DNA of 64,000 nucleotides from Cynocephalus volans (taxonomy: Eukaryota; Chordata; Mammalia; Dermoptera; Cynocephalidae), in the NCBI RefSeq assembly GCF_027409185.1, contig NC_084463.1, positions 70,541,852 to 70,605,851 on the forward strand, written 5' to 3'. The translations under genes were made by a program, and so were the position numbers. Positions 36,101 to 48,319 of the stretch are shown in pieces; the first letter of the stretch is position 1; every line of letters starts with the position of its first letter. The notes beneath the pieces are model-generated. The model was not told the DNA's origin. It worked only from the letters and a program-made list of their open reading frames with translations, and did not search any database.

Positions 36101-37180
36101 GCATGATTGCATAAAATGGGCTTGCTCATTCCCCAGTTAAACTTGCTAAAATAAGTTAGCTTAATGTTTTTCTATATTAGAATTTATATTAATACTGAAG
36201 GGTCATATTGAATTAAGTTACGTGTTTTATAATTGTTCTATCCTTAGTAGACCGTGGGGAGGTGACTTCAGGTCATAAGGAAATTCTATTTTGCATAATT
36301 ATCTTTTGTTCCCTTTATTCCTATCATGTCCAACTGTAATTACATTTATCTGACTACTAGATGATTTCATTTGAGGAGAAGAAATCTTAGTGCAATGAAG
36401 TTGTTTTGAAGAAAATGGAATGGTCATGAATGCACAGCAAAAGTCAAAGACTTTACTGTTCAAATTAAAATTGTGTGGGACCTGAATGTTACGTTCCATT
36501 ATTCTTTATTTGAAGCCACTTTTCTCCTTTTGTCAAACATCAAATAGTATGGAAATTTGCAGAAAGGAAAATTACTAGAACAAGCAGTTATTTTTTTCTT
36601 GGTATTTCTTATATATTCAGAGGAATTCTCTTTTTTCTTCATGAAATTATCAAAGAGGGAGTTGGAAAAGAATTTTGCTAGAACACCATAGTCTTTTAGG
36701 TTCTGAAAGCTGTTAGACTGCACAGTGGAGGTATAATATATAAGACACTGACAGCAAATCCAAAAACTACTACATCTTTATCTTCTTTATTTTTAACTTC
36801 AGGTGCAGAGTGTTGATGGACTCACATTCCACAGTTGTGGTACTGATATCAATGTCTTTGGAAAGCCCTTATTTCATTGTTTTGTTTTCTCTTAATCCCT
36901 TCTATATCCTCCATACCTACTCCATGATGTCCCCAGTTCCCCATAGGAAGTAACATGAAAAGAAAAATCAAATATTTGGTCCCATAAACCTCCAAGGATC
37001 CTGGATACGTGAGGGGAGAAATGAAGCAAGAGAAAAAGAGGGGAATGATTCAAAAAAGAAAAAGCATCATCTGATTAATCAAGTATTCATTTATGGGAAA
37101 TAGTTTTGATATATGATTATTACATAATAACCACCACTTAAAATTTATCTGTTATGCATACTCTACTATCACTTCACACC
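36101..37180. other. No recognisable feature
   Basis: Unassigned AT-rich sequence. Confidence 0.45.
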
Positions 37181-37189
37181 GTTCATATC

Positions 37190-37558
37190 AATAATCTCAT
37201 AGTCATCCTTGACTTGTCTTTCTTTCAGCTCTCACCTACTCTCCAATAGCAATACTCCAAAACATGTCCGTGCATCTGTTCACACTTTCCAGTCTCCACT
37301 CCCACTCTCCTGGTCCAAACACACCATCTCCTCTCACCTGGACTATAGGAGTAGTTTCCTTTATCATCTCTGTGTTTCCATGCTTGAAATATAGTTCTGC
37401 TACATTCCTTACAACCTCAAGGCCTTTGAATTGACTGTTCCTTCTTTCTGGAAAACCCCTCTGTTTGTCACTTGTTCTACTCCCTTGTGACACTCAATTC
37501 TCAGCCCAAATGTCACCTCCTTAAAGATTATTTCTATGGCCACCCTATGGAAAGTAGC
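37190..37558 (+). mobile_element. L2 LINE relic, sense
   Basis: CACCTGGACTATAGGAGTAG, TGTTCCTTCTTTCTGGAAAA and CAAATGTCACCTCCTTAAAG follow the L2 sense order. Confidence 0.8.
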
Positions 37559-37563
37559 CTATT

Positions 37564-37926
37564 TGTTAGTCTGTTTGGGCTGCAATAAAAAAATACCTTA
37601 GCCTGGGTATCTAACAAACAACAGAAATTTATTTCTCACAGTTCTGGAGACTGAGAAGTCCACGATCAAGGTACTGGCAGATTCAGTAACTGGTAAGGGC
37701 CCATTTTCTGGTTCAAAAATGGCACCTTCTTCCTGTGATCTCACATGGTGGTGAGGGCAAGGGATCTTTCTCCAGCCATTCTTATAAGGGCACTAATCGC
37801 ATTCATGAGGGCTCTGCCATCATGACCTAATCATCTCCCAAAGTCCCCATCTTTTAATAGTATCACATTGGGACTTAGGATTTCAATATATAAATTTTGA
37901 GGAAAAGAAACATTCACATAACAGCA
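37564..37926 (-). mobile_element. MLT1-like MaLR LTR 3, antisense
   Basis: Begins TGTTAGTCTGTTTGGGCTGC, then AACAGAAATTTATTTCTCAC, CAGTTCTGGAGACTGAGAAG, TCTTATAAGGGCACTAATCG and ATGACCTAATCATCTCCCAA, ending near ATAACAGCA. This is the antisense order of an MLT1-group LTR. Confidence 0.85.
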
Positions 37927-38084
37927 TAGTCCTACCCTACCCCAAGTCATTCTCCATTTTATTACTCAGTTTATTTTCTTTTTATTGCTAATAGCTATTT
38001 GAAAGTCTCTTATGTGTTTGTTTATTTGCTTATTTTATATCTTCCCTTTTTCCTCAATCTATTCTAAGAGAAAATATACCATAC

Positions 38085-38230
38085 TATCATAATTACTGTT
38101 GTGAAGGCAAAGAAACTGAAGCTTGGAGAGGTTAGATATTTTGTCCAAGATTGCATGAATAATAAATGGCACATCCAAGATTAAAACCCTTATTTGCTCT
38201 GATTCCAAAACCCTTGGCCTTTTTATTGAG
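38085..38230 (-). mobile_element. MIR SINE, antisense, copy 1 of 2
   Basis: AAGAAACTGAAGCTTGGAGA, TTGTCCAAGATTGCATGAAT and a diverged B-box region fit antisense MIR. Confidence 0.65.
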
Positions 38231-38234
38231 TCCT

Positions 38235-38363
38235 TAATTTATAAAGGTCACTTCATTTAATTTGCACAACAGCCCTATGGAGTAAGTGTCAGCATCTCCA
38301 TTTTTATAGACAAGAAAACTTAGGCTCAGTATAACCAAACCTTTTACCCCAAATCACACAGAT
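38235..38363 (-). mobile_element. MIR SINE, antisense, copy 2 of 2
   Basis: TTTGCACAACAGCCCTATGG, CAAGAAAACTTAGGCTCAGT and CCCAAATCACACAG follow antisense MIR order. It directly follows another antisense MIR. Confidence 0.75.
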
Positions 38364-38365
38364 TG

Positions 38366-38736
38366 TGTCTTATTCCTTTTTCTGGTGCTATAACAGAATG
38401 CCACCAACTGAATAATTTATAATGAACAAAAATGTATTTGGTCTATGGCTCTGGAGGCTGAGAAGTCCAAGATCAAGGGACCACATCTGGTGAGGGCCTT
38501 CTTGCTGCATCGTAGTATGGTTGAAGGGGAGAAGAGCAGGCAAGTTCATGAGACAGAGAGAAAATGGGGGCCAATTCATCCTTTCATCAGGAGCCCTCCT
38601 GTGATAACAGCCCCACTCCTGTGAAAACAGCATTAATGCATTCCAAATTGCCTCTCAAAGGTCCTACCTCTTCATACTATCACAATGGCCATTAAATTTC
38701 AACATGAATTCTGGAGGGGACATTCAAACCATAGCT
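38366..38736 (-). mobile_element. MaLR-type LTR 4, antisense
   Basis: Starts TGTCTTATTCC and continues with GGTGCTATAACAGAATGCCA, AATAATTTATAATGAACAAA, CTGGAGGCTGAGAAGTCCAA, GTGAGGGCCTTCTTGCTGCA and a terminal TTCAAACCATAGC block. Confidence 0.82.
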
Positions 38737-38739
38737 GGT

Positions 38740-39895
38740 GGAATATAGTCAAGTCACAATTTGAATCCACTTTCTCTGACCTAACCTTATGCTCTTTTCC
38801 TTTATCAGGCCACCTCACCTTTCAAGTCACAGAACTAAAGCTAAGGTATTATAATACAAGGTTTTAAGAACAAAGCTGTTAAAGGTAAGCATACCATATC
38901 TTTTTATATCAGGCATCAAATATTTGCACTCAGTATGCAATGCAAATGTTTACAACTGTCCATTCTAAGACCATGAGTCTTTAACCTCATTATCATCTCT
39001 TTGTAAAGTAAATGGTGCTGTAATAGAACATTTAGAGGCAGTCCATATTTGCAGTGTTACAAGTCCAGTCATCTAGTTGGCAGTACCCATACAGATTTAG
39101 ACTTTGCAATAAAATCAGTATTTGATTATAATTTTGTGTCCAGACTACCACCACTGACCCAAAATCCACAATGTTCTCTTCTTCTTCATAGGTACATAGT
39201 TGAAGGATTGACCTCATTTCCTGGGCTCCATTCATAACGTGTAGCTATAAGACTGAGTTCCAGATGATGGAATGTGAGAGGAAGTGATAAGCACCCCTTC
39301 AAAGACTGTCCCAGGAAAATCTTTTACAAAGCCTTTTCAGAGATCTTTTTCCTTCTTATTGGATGAAGTGGAGTTGACCCCAAGGCTACCATGAAAGCTT
39401 CCTGAAGCCTGAGTTCCTGGAAATCTGCATAGAATGGGATATCCCACTAATCTGTTCACTGGAATAATACTATTGGCTGAGGAAGAAATAGACCACTCAA
39501 GTCTGTTCTGCTACAATTTCTGCAATGAATTAACTCATGCAAGATTGCTTAACAGGGAAATGATTTAGAATAATGTAGAGTGGTGTGGTTTTATATGTGA
39601 TTTTTCCAAGCAAGTTAATGTTTTTTGCCATGAAGTAACAGCAGCAAAGCACCAGCCCTCTTAATATGGCTCAACAGAATGGGGCGTGGAGGAATAAAGA
39701 AACGGAAGCTCCCATTCACTCGACGTTTTTTCAGAGTTCAGTCACTTGCTCCCATCACAAACTCCACTGGTCTTTGTTGCCATAACTCTGAAAATCAATT
39801 ATTCCTCATGACCCTTCCATCACCCTTATTCTCCTACATTTTTTTAAAAGCTTCCCGATACATCTTACTTATTAGAAATTTAACAGGCATTTTTC
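38740..39895. other. No recognisable feature
   Basis: Unassigned sequence. Confidence 0.4.
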
Positions 39896-39899
39896 AGAG

Positions 39900-40440
39900 G
39901 CTATTTTTTTAGAGCTGTTTTACATTCACAGCTAAATTGAGCAGGAAATATAGAGTTCCTGTAAGTGTCCTGACCCCACGCATGCACAGTTTCTCCCACT
40001 GTTGCTATCCCCCATCAGAAAGGTACATTTGTTACAATCTGTGAGCCTACAGTGACACATCATTACTACCCAAAGTTTGTAGTTTACACGAAGGTTCTGT
40101 CTTGGGTTCATTCTGTGGGTTTTGACAAACGTATAATGACATGTATACAACATTATCATTTCATACAAAATAGTTCCACTGCCCTAAGCCTCTGTTCCCT
40201 GCCTATTCATCCCTCTTTCTTCCCACCCCCTGTCCCTGGCAATCACTGATATATCTACTGTCTCAGTGTTTTGCCTTTTCAAAGTATCGTATAGTTGGAA
40301 ACATGTCTTTTTAAGTGCACCAGTATTTTTGTTTGTGCATTTTTTACTGTTCCGGTTACAAAGTTTCATTGGTTTGGTGGGATCTGCACCAACTCTATTT
40401 TTCACAGAATACTATTATTTTTAACATGAAATTTTGTATA
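39900..40440 (-). mobile_element. Old L1M 3' fragment, antisense
   Basis: GCTGTTTTACATTCACAGC, AATTGAGCAGGAAATATAGA, TACAGTGACACATCATTACT and GGTTTTGACAAACGTATAAT are antisense wording of an old L1 3' region. Confidence 0.7.
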
Positions 40441-40624
40441 ATGGGTGATTTTTTAGGACTGGATACAGTGAGTTTTCACAGAAGCAGCTTATATACATAT
40501 TTTTGGACCTTGATGTTAGAAGAGTTAGCCTAGTCTAGTTTATACAGATCTTTAACTGAAATCACTTTTACCCATAGGCTTAAGACATTTTGAAACAGTA
40601 TTACTAGAAATATATCACAGTAGT

Positions 40625-40780
40625 TGTGTCACCTAAAGCAAGTCTGTAAATCTTAATTACCTTATCTGTCAAATAAGTGTAATAGGTTTCTGTGAGTGTT
40701 CAATAAAACAAGCTCCACAGTACACTTGGTTCAGTACTGGCACACGGTAGTCACTGCAACATTCCAATTACAATTATTAT
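40625..40780 (+). mobile_element. MIR SINE, sense, copy 1 of 2
   Basis: CCTTATCTGTCAAATAAGTG, GTTTCTGTGAGTGTTCAATA and TACTGGCACACGGTAGTCAC fit the MIR 3' half. Confidence 0.65.
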
Positions 40781-40784
40781 CACT

Positions 40785-40955
40785 GGCTTTGAGATCAGAC
40801 ATACCAGAAATCTTCCATTTCCTATATGTATAACCGTAGGACTATTTTTAACCCCTTAAAGTATCAGTTTTTCATCTGTAAAACAGAATTAATACTTTAC
40901 TTTCATTTTTCCTGGGAGATCTAAGTGAAATAATCAATGCAAAACTAGTAATGTG
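40785..40955 (+). mobile_element. MIR SINE, sense, copy 2 of 2
   Basis: CTTTGAGATCAGACATACCA, AGTTTTTCATCTGTAAAACA and a diverged GGGAGATCTAAGTGAAATAA block follow MIR order right after another sense MIR. Confidence 0.75.
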
Positions 40956-41324
40956 TATTGGATCACATTTAGTAGGAAAAAACAATATTCAAACACTTTT
41001 CCAGGAACAGCAGCCACATTTTGTAAAACAGGTTTTCAGTACTGTTCAAATTACATCTTGTTGGTAACTACTGTCCTTACATACCTATCAGAATGGTTCC
41101 AGGGGTTACCGGAGAGTATGTCTACAATCAGGGGGAGATATACTAAACTTGAGGAAAGGAAATTTTTTGACTGTAGTACTTTCCTCTAATTTATAAAGGA
41201 ACATGTGCACAGTAAGAAACTCTAGGTTGGTAAATAGTTAAAAAAATTTTTCTGGATTTCACAGCATTAGATAAGACAAATGGTGTGCATCAAAATAAAT
41301 TCCAGAAAAAAGAAAAAAAAAAGG

Positions 41325-41580
41325 AATAAAGTAACTGTGGAGGTGGCATTTGAACAGAACAGAATGGAATGAGAAAGTGAGCCTTGCTAAGATTTGGAAG
41401 CAGGGATACATAGCAGGTAAACAAAACCAACAGCATGGTCTAGGGTCCTGAGATGGAAACAAACTTAGCATAGTCTTAGAACACCAAGGTCCATGTGGCT
41501 AGAGTAGAGTAATATAGGAAAGGTGGTTGGAAAGGAAAAATATTTGACCATGCAGGGCCTACAGGCAACTAAGGGCATAA
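41325..41580 (-). mobile_element. L2 LINE relic, antisense
   Basis: GGAGGTGGCATTTGAACAGA, then CATGTGGCTAGAGTAGAGTA and ACCATGCAGGGCCTACAGGC, resemble antisense L2 body. Confidence 0.65.
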
Positions 41581-41599
41581 ATATATTCTAAAAATAACC

Positions 41600-42345
41600 T
41601 CTTCTCACAAATAATGGCATACATGCAGGTTAAAAATATAATGAGAAACCATTTTACCTATCAAATTAGCAAGGATTTAATGATAATGAAAATTGTTGGA
41701 GAGAACAGTAAGGAACTGGTATCTTCAAATCTTCTGGTAGGAGTGAAAATGGGGACCACGTTACTGGGGAGTAATTTGATAAATGAATCTAGAGGCTTCA
41801 TACATACTTATAATATTTAACCAGAGAATTCTAATTCCTGGAATTCAAGTTGATGAAATAATTGAATAAATGTATGTAGGTACACAGATATTCAGATATT
41901 CATACATTATTATTCAAAATAATACAATACTAAAATAAACTAAATGTACAGTCACAGAAAATTATTGCATTGGTATGGTACCACAACGATATGGAATGAC
42001 ATGAAGAAATAAAATGATGTTTTCAAAGAATTCTTAATGAGACATGAAATACTCAGGATAATATGTTGAAGGGCTAAAAGCATTATCCAAAAAAATACGG
42101 CACTAATTTTACTGAAAAAAAAGGGGAGGGGGGGAGAAAAGAAGCAAGGAAGCAAGAACACTGAAATGTAAGCAATGATTATCACTGGGTCAAAGAATTA
42201 CGTGTGACTTTTATTTTTTATTTACTCTGTTTATATAACTCTTCTTTATGTACTCTCTATTTTACAATTTTTTATCTAATGACAATGTATCACTTTTATA
42301 ATTAGAATAACAGACAAATGTTAAGAAAAGAAATATTGCATCTAA
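41600..42345 (+). mobile_element. Old L1-like 3' relic, sense
   Basis: GAGAAACCATTTTACCTATC, GAAAATTGTTGGAGAGAACA and GGTAGGAGTGAAAATGGGGA, then a poorly conserved 3'UTR-like stretch, resemble an old L1M/HAL1 3' end. Confidence 0.55.
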
Positions 42346-42509
42346 AAACTTTTATTGCTTTTTATAAAAAGTGACCTATAATGGGTTACCTCCATGGTAA
42401 ACTGTATATACAGCTGGTTTGGTTGTAGACAGAACTAAGGCAAGAAGAATGCCATAGTTCTCTGTATGTACTTTTGCAAAAAATCATCACAGAATTATGG
42501 GATATTACA

Positions 42510-42650
42510 TTGGGTAAGGACTACAAAGAGCATTTAAGTCACAACACCTTGTTTTAATGATGAGAAAACTGGGACTCAGGAAAGTAAGTGGCCTGCCAAG
42601 GACCCAACAATGAGTCAATGGTGAGATCTGAACTAAATCCTCTGTATCTT
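42510..42650 (-). mobile_element. MIR SINE, antisense
   Basis: TGATGAGAAAACTGGGACTC, AAGTGGCCTGCCAAGGACCC and TGAGATCTGAACTAAATCC follow the antisense MIR order. Confidence 0.65.
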
Positions 42651-43027
42651 GCTTCTTAGTCCATTTTCCAGAGTCCCAGAACACCTCTTCAAACCTAACG
42701 GCAGCATTTCCAACAGTCTGGAAAAAGGGTATATGTCAGAAGAGGGAATAAATGGCTGAAAAAAACATCTAGTGTATAGCAAGAAATTTTTCTCTAATGA
42801 AGGAGAAATGAGAATGGCAAAAAGACCGTCAGTTGGTGATGTGACCATTTGTGGACAGAACTAAGTCCCAAGAAAAAAGAAAAGAATCACTGAAGTCAAG
42901 CTATAGTGAATGGAATAGAGGAGAAAGAAGCCCTTCAGAACATTCATTTTTTTGACAAGTTCAGCCAAAGAATGTACTTGCAGGAGTACAACTAGAAACA
43001 ATCCATTCTTTTTTCTGCCAAGCTTTT

Positions 43028-44960
43028 AAAAAAAATTATTTATTGTACATATTTATGAGGTAGAGAGTAATATATTGATACATGTATATACAATGTGTGA
43101 TGTTCAAATAGAGGTAAATAACATATCCATCATCACAAACATTTATCAATTCTTTGTGTTGAGAACATTTGAACTCCTCTCTTCTAGCTATTTGAAAATA
43201 TACAAGTTGTTGTTAATTATAGACACCTTGCACTACTATAGAACACTATAACTTATTCTTCTCATCTAGTTGTAAGTTTGCATCCCTTGAACAACCTCTC
43301 CCTATCCTCCACCCCCTTTCCAGTCTGTAGTACCCACAATTCTACTTTCTACTTCCATGAGATCAACTTTCTTAGCTCTCACATATGAGTGAGAACATGT
43401 GGAATTTATCCTTCTGTGCCTGGGTTATTATACTTTACATAATGATCTCCAGGCTTAGCCATGTTTCCACAAATGACAGAATTTTATTCATTTTTTAAAA
43501 ATTTTATTCTTTTTTTATGGTGAAGTAGTATTCCATTATGTACATGTACCACATTTTCTTTATATATTCATGTATTGATGGACACTGCTATAGGTTAAAT
43601 GTGTCCCCCAAAACTTCATGTATCAGAAACTTGACCCCAATTGTAACAGTGTTAAGAGGGTGAGAAATCCAATTATGGTATTTGAAAGGTGGGGTCTTTA
43701 AGAAGTGATTAAATTGTAGGAACTGTGCCCTTGTGAATGGATTGATCCATTCATGGTGTAATGGGCATGGTTCTGGCGGCTTTATAAGGAGGGCCAGCAA
43801 GCAGTCCATTCTCACCATGTGATACCCTGAGTTACCACAGAGAGTCACCCCACTAGGAAGAAGGCCCTCATCAGATGTGTTCCCTGGACTTTGTACTTCC
43901 CAACCTCCAAAACTGTAAAAATAAATTTCATTCCTTTATAAATTACCCAGTTTCAGGTGTTCTGTTCTGTTATAAGCAACAGAAACAGACTAATACAGAC
44001 ACTTAGGTAGATTCAGATTGATTCCATATCTTGGCTATAGTGAATAGTGCTGCAATAAACATGGGGTTGCAGATGTCTGTTCAGTATGCTAATTTTCTTT
44101 CCTTTGGATAAATACCAAGCAGTGAGATTGCTGGATCATATGATAGTTCTTCTTTGGTTCTTTGAGGAACTATCATGCTGTTACCCATAATGGCTTTGCT
44201 AATTTACAGTCCTACCAACTGTATATGAGAGTTTTCTTTACTCCACATCTTCATCAGCACTTGTTATTTTTTGTCTTTGTGATAATAGCCATTCTAACTG
44301 GGGTGAGATGATATCTCATTGTCATTTTGATTTGCATTTCCCTGATGATTAGTAATATTGACCATTTTTTCATTTACCTGTTGGCCATTTGTATGTCTTC
44401 TTTTGAAAATTGTCTATTCAGGTCATTTGCCCATTTTTAAATTGCATTATTTGGGGTTTTTTTTTGCGTGTGGGGGGGTGTTTTTGTTTTTGTTTTTGCT
44501 GTTGAGTTGCTTCAGTTCCTTATATATTCTGCATATTAATCTCTCATAAAATAAATAGTTTGCAAATACTTTCTCCCATTCTGCAGGTTGCCACTTTACT
44601 CGGTTGTTTCCTTTGCTGTACAGAAAAGTTTGCTGTGCAAACAAAAAGAAACCTTTTTAGTTTGATGTAATCTTGTCTACTTTTGCTGCCCATGCTTTTA
44701 AAATCTTCTCCATGAAATCTTTGCCCAGACCAATATCTTGAAGTGTTTCTTCTATGATTTCTTCTAGTAGTTTTATAGTTTCAGTTCTTACATTTAAATC
44801 TTTAATCCATTTTGAGTTGATTTTTGTATATGGTGAAATATAGGGGGTCTGGTTTTATTTTTCTTGAGTATATCCAGTTTTCCTAGCACCGTTTATTGAA
44901 GGGACTGTCCTTTCCCCAATATATGTTCATGGCACTTTTGTCAGTAATAAGTTGGCTTTC
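43028..44960 (-). mobile_element. L1 3' end (ORF2 C-terminus and 3'UTR), antisense, interrupted by LTR
   Basis: The 3'UTR lies at the left (TTATTGTACATATTTATGAG onward), followed by antisense ORF2 C-terminal sequence up to about 44960 (TTGAAGTGTTTCTTCTATGA, TCCATTTTGAGTTGATTTTT, ACTTTTGTCAGTAATAAGTT). A MaLR LTR cuts it at 43586-43997; with the LTR and one duplication copy set aside, the L1 is continuous. It is 5'-truncated and dead. Confidence 0.92.
43586..43997 (+). mobile_element. MaLR solo LTR 5, sense, inserted in L1 with perfect duplication
   Basis: A 412-bp element from TGCTATAGGTTAAATGTGTC to CAGACTAATACA, flanked by GACAC on both sides (43581-43585 and 43998-44002). The host L1 resumes exactly after the repeat. 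It contains GTGATTAAATTGTAGGAACT, GGCTTTATAAGGAGGGCCAG and AAAATAAATTTCATTCC. A 5-bp duplication is what ERVL-class integration leaves. Confidence 0.95.
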
Positions 44961-45324
44961 GACTGAGGGAGAATCTAGAGATCAGATGAGATGCTATAGA
45001 TGTTAAGCTAGATAAAGTATATCAGTAAGAACATTGTGCCTAATTTCTCTATGGTTTCGTATACTGAAATTCCTTGTGGAAAGGTAGGCTATTTTCATAC
45101 CTTAAAATTCTTTAGATTGATAGTTCAGCATTGTTATTTCTGCCATGATACACTTTTAGATACTTCCCAATGCTTGATGTGCTAGCCTCTGTGTAATGCA
45201 CATAATGGTAATGAAAGATCTATAATACCATTCAGCAATTTCAGTAATCACACTTAATGCCAAGGCAATTTGAATGGTACAGTAAAAAAAAAAAAACCAT
45301 AGAAACTATCATCTGGCATACAAA

Positions 45325-45890
45325 TCTTAATTTTCATCATTTATTTACCTTGGGCAAATGAGCTTTAGCTTTTTAATCTATAAAATGGGAACAATACTGT
45401 ATTATCCGATTTCTGTTGCTCATAACAAAATACATGGCACTGGGTATTTTATAAAGAAATAAAATTTATTTGCTTACAGTTTCTGAGGCTGGGAGTCCAA
45501 ACTCTAAGGAACACACTTGGTGAGGATCTTGGTGGTGGGGACAGTGACACAGGGTATCACATTGTAAAATGGGAGAGCCAAGAGACAGCAGAGAAATAGA
45601 CTCTCTTCTGTCTTCTTTTAAATTCCTCAGAATTACACCCCTCACCATCATTTTTAATCCATTTGTTACAGAATGGTCGTACAATCTAATTACCTCTTCA
45701 AGGCCCCACCTTTCAATTACCATAATAGGATTTCCCACCCTCAACATTTATGATGAGAATTAAGCTTCAATGAGATTGGGGGGCATCTGCCTACAGTAAA
45801 CACTTACCTAAGAATTGAAAGGATAAAATGACATGATGAATGTAAAACACTGGTGACAGTATTTAGAATAAGAAGGTACAAGATAAACAT
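45325..45890 (+). mobile_element. MIR SINE, sense, split by LTR
   Basis: The left part (ATTTACCTTGGGCAAATGAG, ATCTATAAAATGGGAACAAT) stops at 45397. The right part resumes after the LTR (CTTACCTAAGAATTGAAAGG, ATGAATGTAAAACACTGGTG). The two halves are collinear with one MIR. Confidence 0.75.
45398..45795 (-). mobile_element. MaLR-type LTR 6, antisense, inserted in MIR
   Basis: Starts TGTATTATCCGATTTCTGTT, then CACTGGGTATTTTATAAAGA, TTTCTGAGGCTGGGAGTCCA and AATTACCTCTTCAAGGCCCC, ending near CTACA. Flanking duplications are no longer clear. Confidence 0.82.
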
Positions 45891-46707
45891 TAGAGGTTTT
45901 CTTCCATATTCCTTACTTTCAAATGTATACACTGCCCCCCCTTCATCCTTTCTATTCTTTCTAATATTATTAGTGTTCATTGAACTAGAACCCACTTTAT
46001 GGTTTTTAGTGTTCCTCTGCAGAGCTGCAGTTTTCATGGATGCTCAATGCTAGATGACCATCTACACATTTCCATCTGTACAGTGGAGATCCCCACAACC
46101 CTAGAGATGAAGGTGAAAGCTCCTTCTGACATGTGAGCAATTGAAATTATCCAGGAAGCACTGGAATGGATTTCCACAAGCCCAACGTGAAATCCTATCA
46201 CAGATTTTTGTAACTGCTGCTTGTATGTCAGAATTGTATGTACATGTGTATGTGTGTGTGATGTGGTTATGTAGAGGAAAGGGGTTATTTTTTGACAAGC
46301 AAGATCACTGAATCGGTGGAATAATGAGCAATCTAATGATGGCTTCTACTGCACTTGTTGACTATGTGTGCCTTGCAAGCAGAGGCAAACCCAGGGGAGG
46401 CCTGGCAAATTTCAATTTTTGGTTTCTCCCCCACAGAACATGCAAGTGAAATGGAAAAATAATTGTAAATTTAAGGTTTTTAATATATTTGGTGGAAAGG
46501 GATATTAAATTTGAAAGTAATGCAATTCATTTCCTTCTCTGCATGGCTATAATCTAATCCTATTCTTTGATGAAAATATAGACCATGAGTATGGGAGCCA
46601 CAAACTGCTGACCCTATCCCACATTCACAACCTGCAGTTAAACACTTACATATAACTCTTTTAACTATGCCTGGGAATCTATTTCCCTGTTTTACTATTT
46701 TTTAAAC
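45891..46707. other. No recognisable feature
   Basis: Unassigned sequence with a short (TG)n run near 46245. Confidence 0.45.
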
Positions 46708-46868
46708 CTTAGTAATGTGCATAAGAATGGCCTGTGGAGCTTTCTAAAAATACAAATTCCTGGGTCTGTCATGAAAAATTCTGATTCAAGAATCTGCATG
46801 TTTTAGTGAAGATCTCAAGTGATTCTGAAGCAAATGGCCCGCACTAGGACCTTTTGAGAAACCACTAC
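46708..46868 (+). mobile_element. MER5A-type hAT-Charlie MITE
   Basis: AATGTGCATAAGAATGGCCT, GTGGAGCTTTCTAAAAATAC, AATTCCTGGGTCTGTCATG and a closing GAGAAACCACTAC match a MER5 element. Confidence 0.8.
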
Positions 46869-46879
46869 AGATCCCCTGT

Positions 46880-48108
46880 TCTTTCTTGTTACTTCTTCCA
46901 GTGAGGACTTCATCCAAGTTTGTCATCTCTCTATTAATTTCCACTGAAAATATGCTTTGTTTCCTTCAGTTTTTAAAACGGTCTTATATGTATCAGTTAT
47001 CTCTTTTCCCCTGCCATTTTGCTTTTTTTATTCATACAATTAATATGAAACATCTTCACTTGGCTTCCAGAACACACTCTTGCTTTTCTTCTCATATGTC
47101 AGGTCACTCCTTCCTACTAGGCTTTGGGTTGCACAGGGCTTGATCCTTGGGCATTTTCTATCAAAATCACTCCCTAGGTGATTTTTATCCATCTCATGGC
47201 TTGCACATCCACTGCCTACTTGACGTCTCTACGTGGATGTCTAAAAATCATCTCAAACTTTTCATGCCCAAAACTGTGCCTCTGCTATCCCCTTCAAGCC
47301 TAATTCTCCTTCAGTCTCCTTCATCTTCCTAGTAGTTTAAACCAAAATCCTTAGAATTATCTGAACACTTCTTATCACCCCAACTCCACCACTCTGGTCC
47401 AAGTCACCACCATTTCTCACCTGGATGATTTAAATCCTCCTCACTAGTCTTTATTTTTCCACTCATTCTCCCTTTTTGAGCTGTGCTTGCTACAGCAACT
47501 GGAATGACCTTCTGAATGACCTTCTGTAAATGCAAGTCAAGACATGTTACTCCTCAAAACCTAATGATGTCTCATCTCACTCAGAACAAAAGCCAAAGTC
47601 CATAATCATCAGTCACCCCTCTGACTACTTCTCTACTCTGACTACTCCTCCATTACTTACTATCTCACTTATTTTTTTCTGTTCTAGCCATACTGGTCCC
47701 CTTGCTGTTCCTGGAGCATGTCAGCATACTCCCTCCCCAGGCAAGTGCTGTTTCCTCTTCCTGGAATGTTCTCTCAGATATGTGCATGTCTTGCTCCCTC
47801 ACTTCTTTCAGCTCTTTACTTGAAAGTCACTTTCTCAAAGAAAACTTTACTGGCCAACCTGTCTAAAACCTCAACACTACAACCCCCCTCCACCCCCCAG
47901 TTTTAACTACTAGTACTTCGTAATCCCACTCCCTCCTTCATTTTCTATCCTTAGCTCTTATTCTAACCTTCTAGATATTTTATCTGTGTCACTCATATTT
48001 GAAGCTAGTTCCATGAGTGTTTTATTTCTGTTTTCCTAGCATCGAGAACAGTGTCTGACACATAGCACATTCAAACAATACTTGTTGAATGATTTAATGA
48101 ATAAATCT
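46880..48108 (+). mobile_element. Long L2 LINE relic, sense
   Basis: A 1.2-kb stretch keeps L2 order: TTTTATCCATCTCATGGCTT, CCAAGTCACCACCATTTCTC, TTACTCCTCAAAACCTAATG, TTTCCTCTTCCTGGAATGTT, then the 3' end CACATAGCACATTCAAACAATACTTGTTG in broken form. The apparent ORFs (for example 46886-47143 and 47530-47823) are fragments of this relic, not genes. Confidence 0.85.
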
Positions 48109-48319
48109 TTAGTTCCTGAGACTCCACAATCCACTCAATTTATTTCTAATATTTTCTTGATTTCTCTCCTTCACATTTTTTAATCTCTTTCTCCCCTGAG
48201 TGACCATGTGCCAGATAGCTTTATGTGATCAAATCAAGTGCTCTGCTTTCTACCATAATATTGTTTGGGCTGTTAATGTCTTTTACTATTAAAATGGTAC
48301 CCTTCCCTTTTATAGTTCC

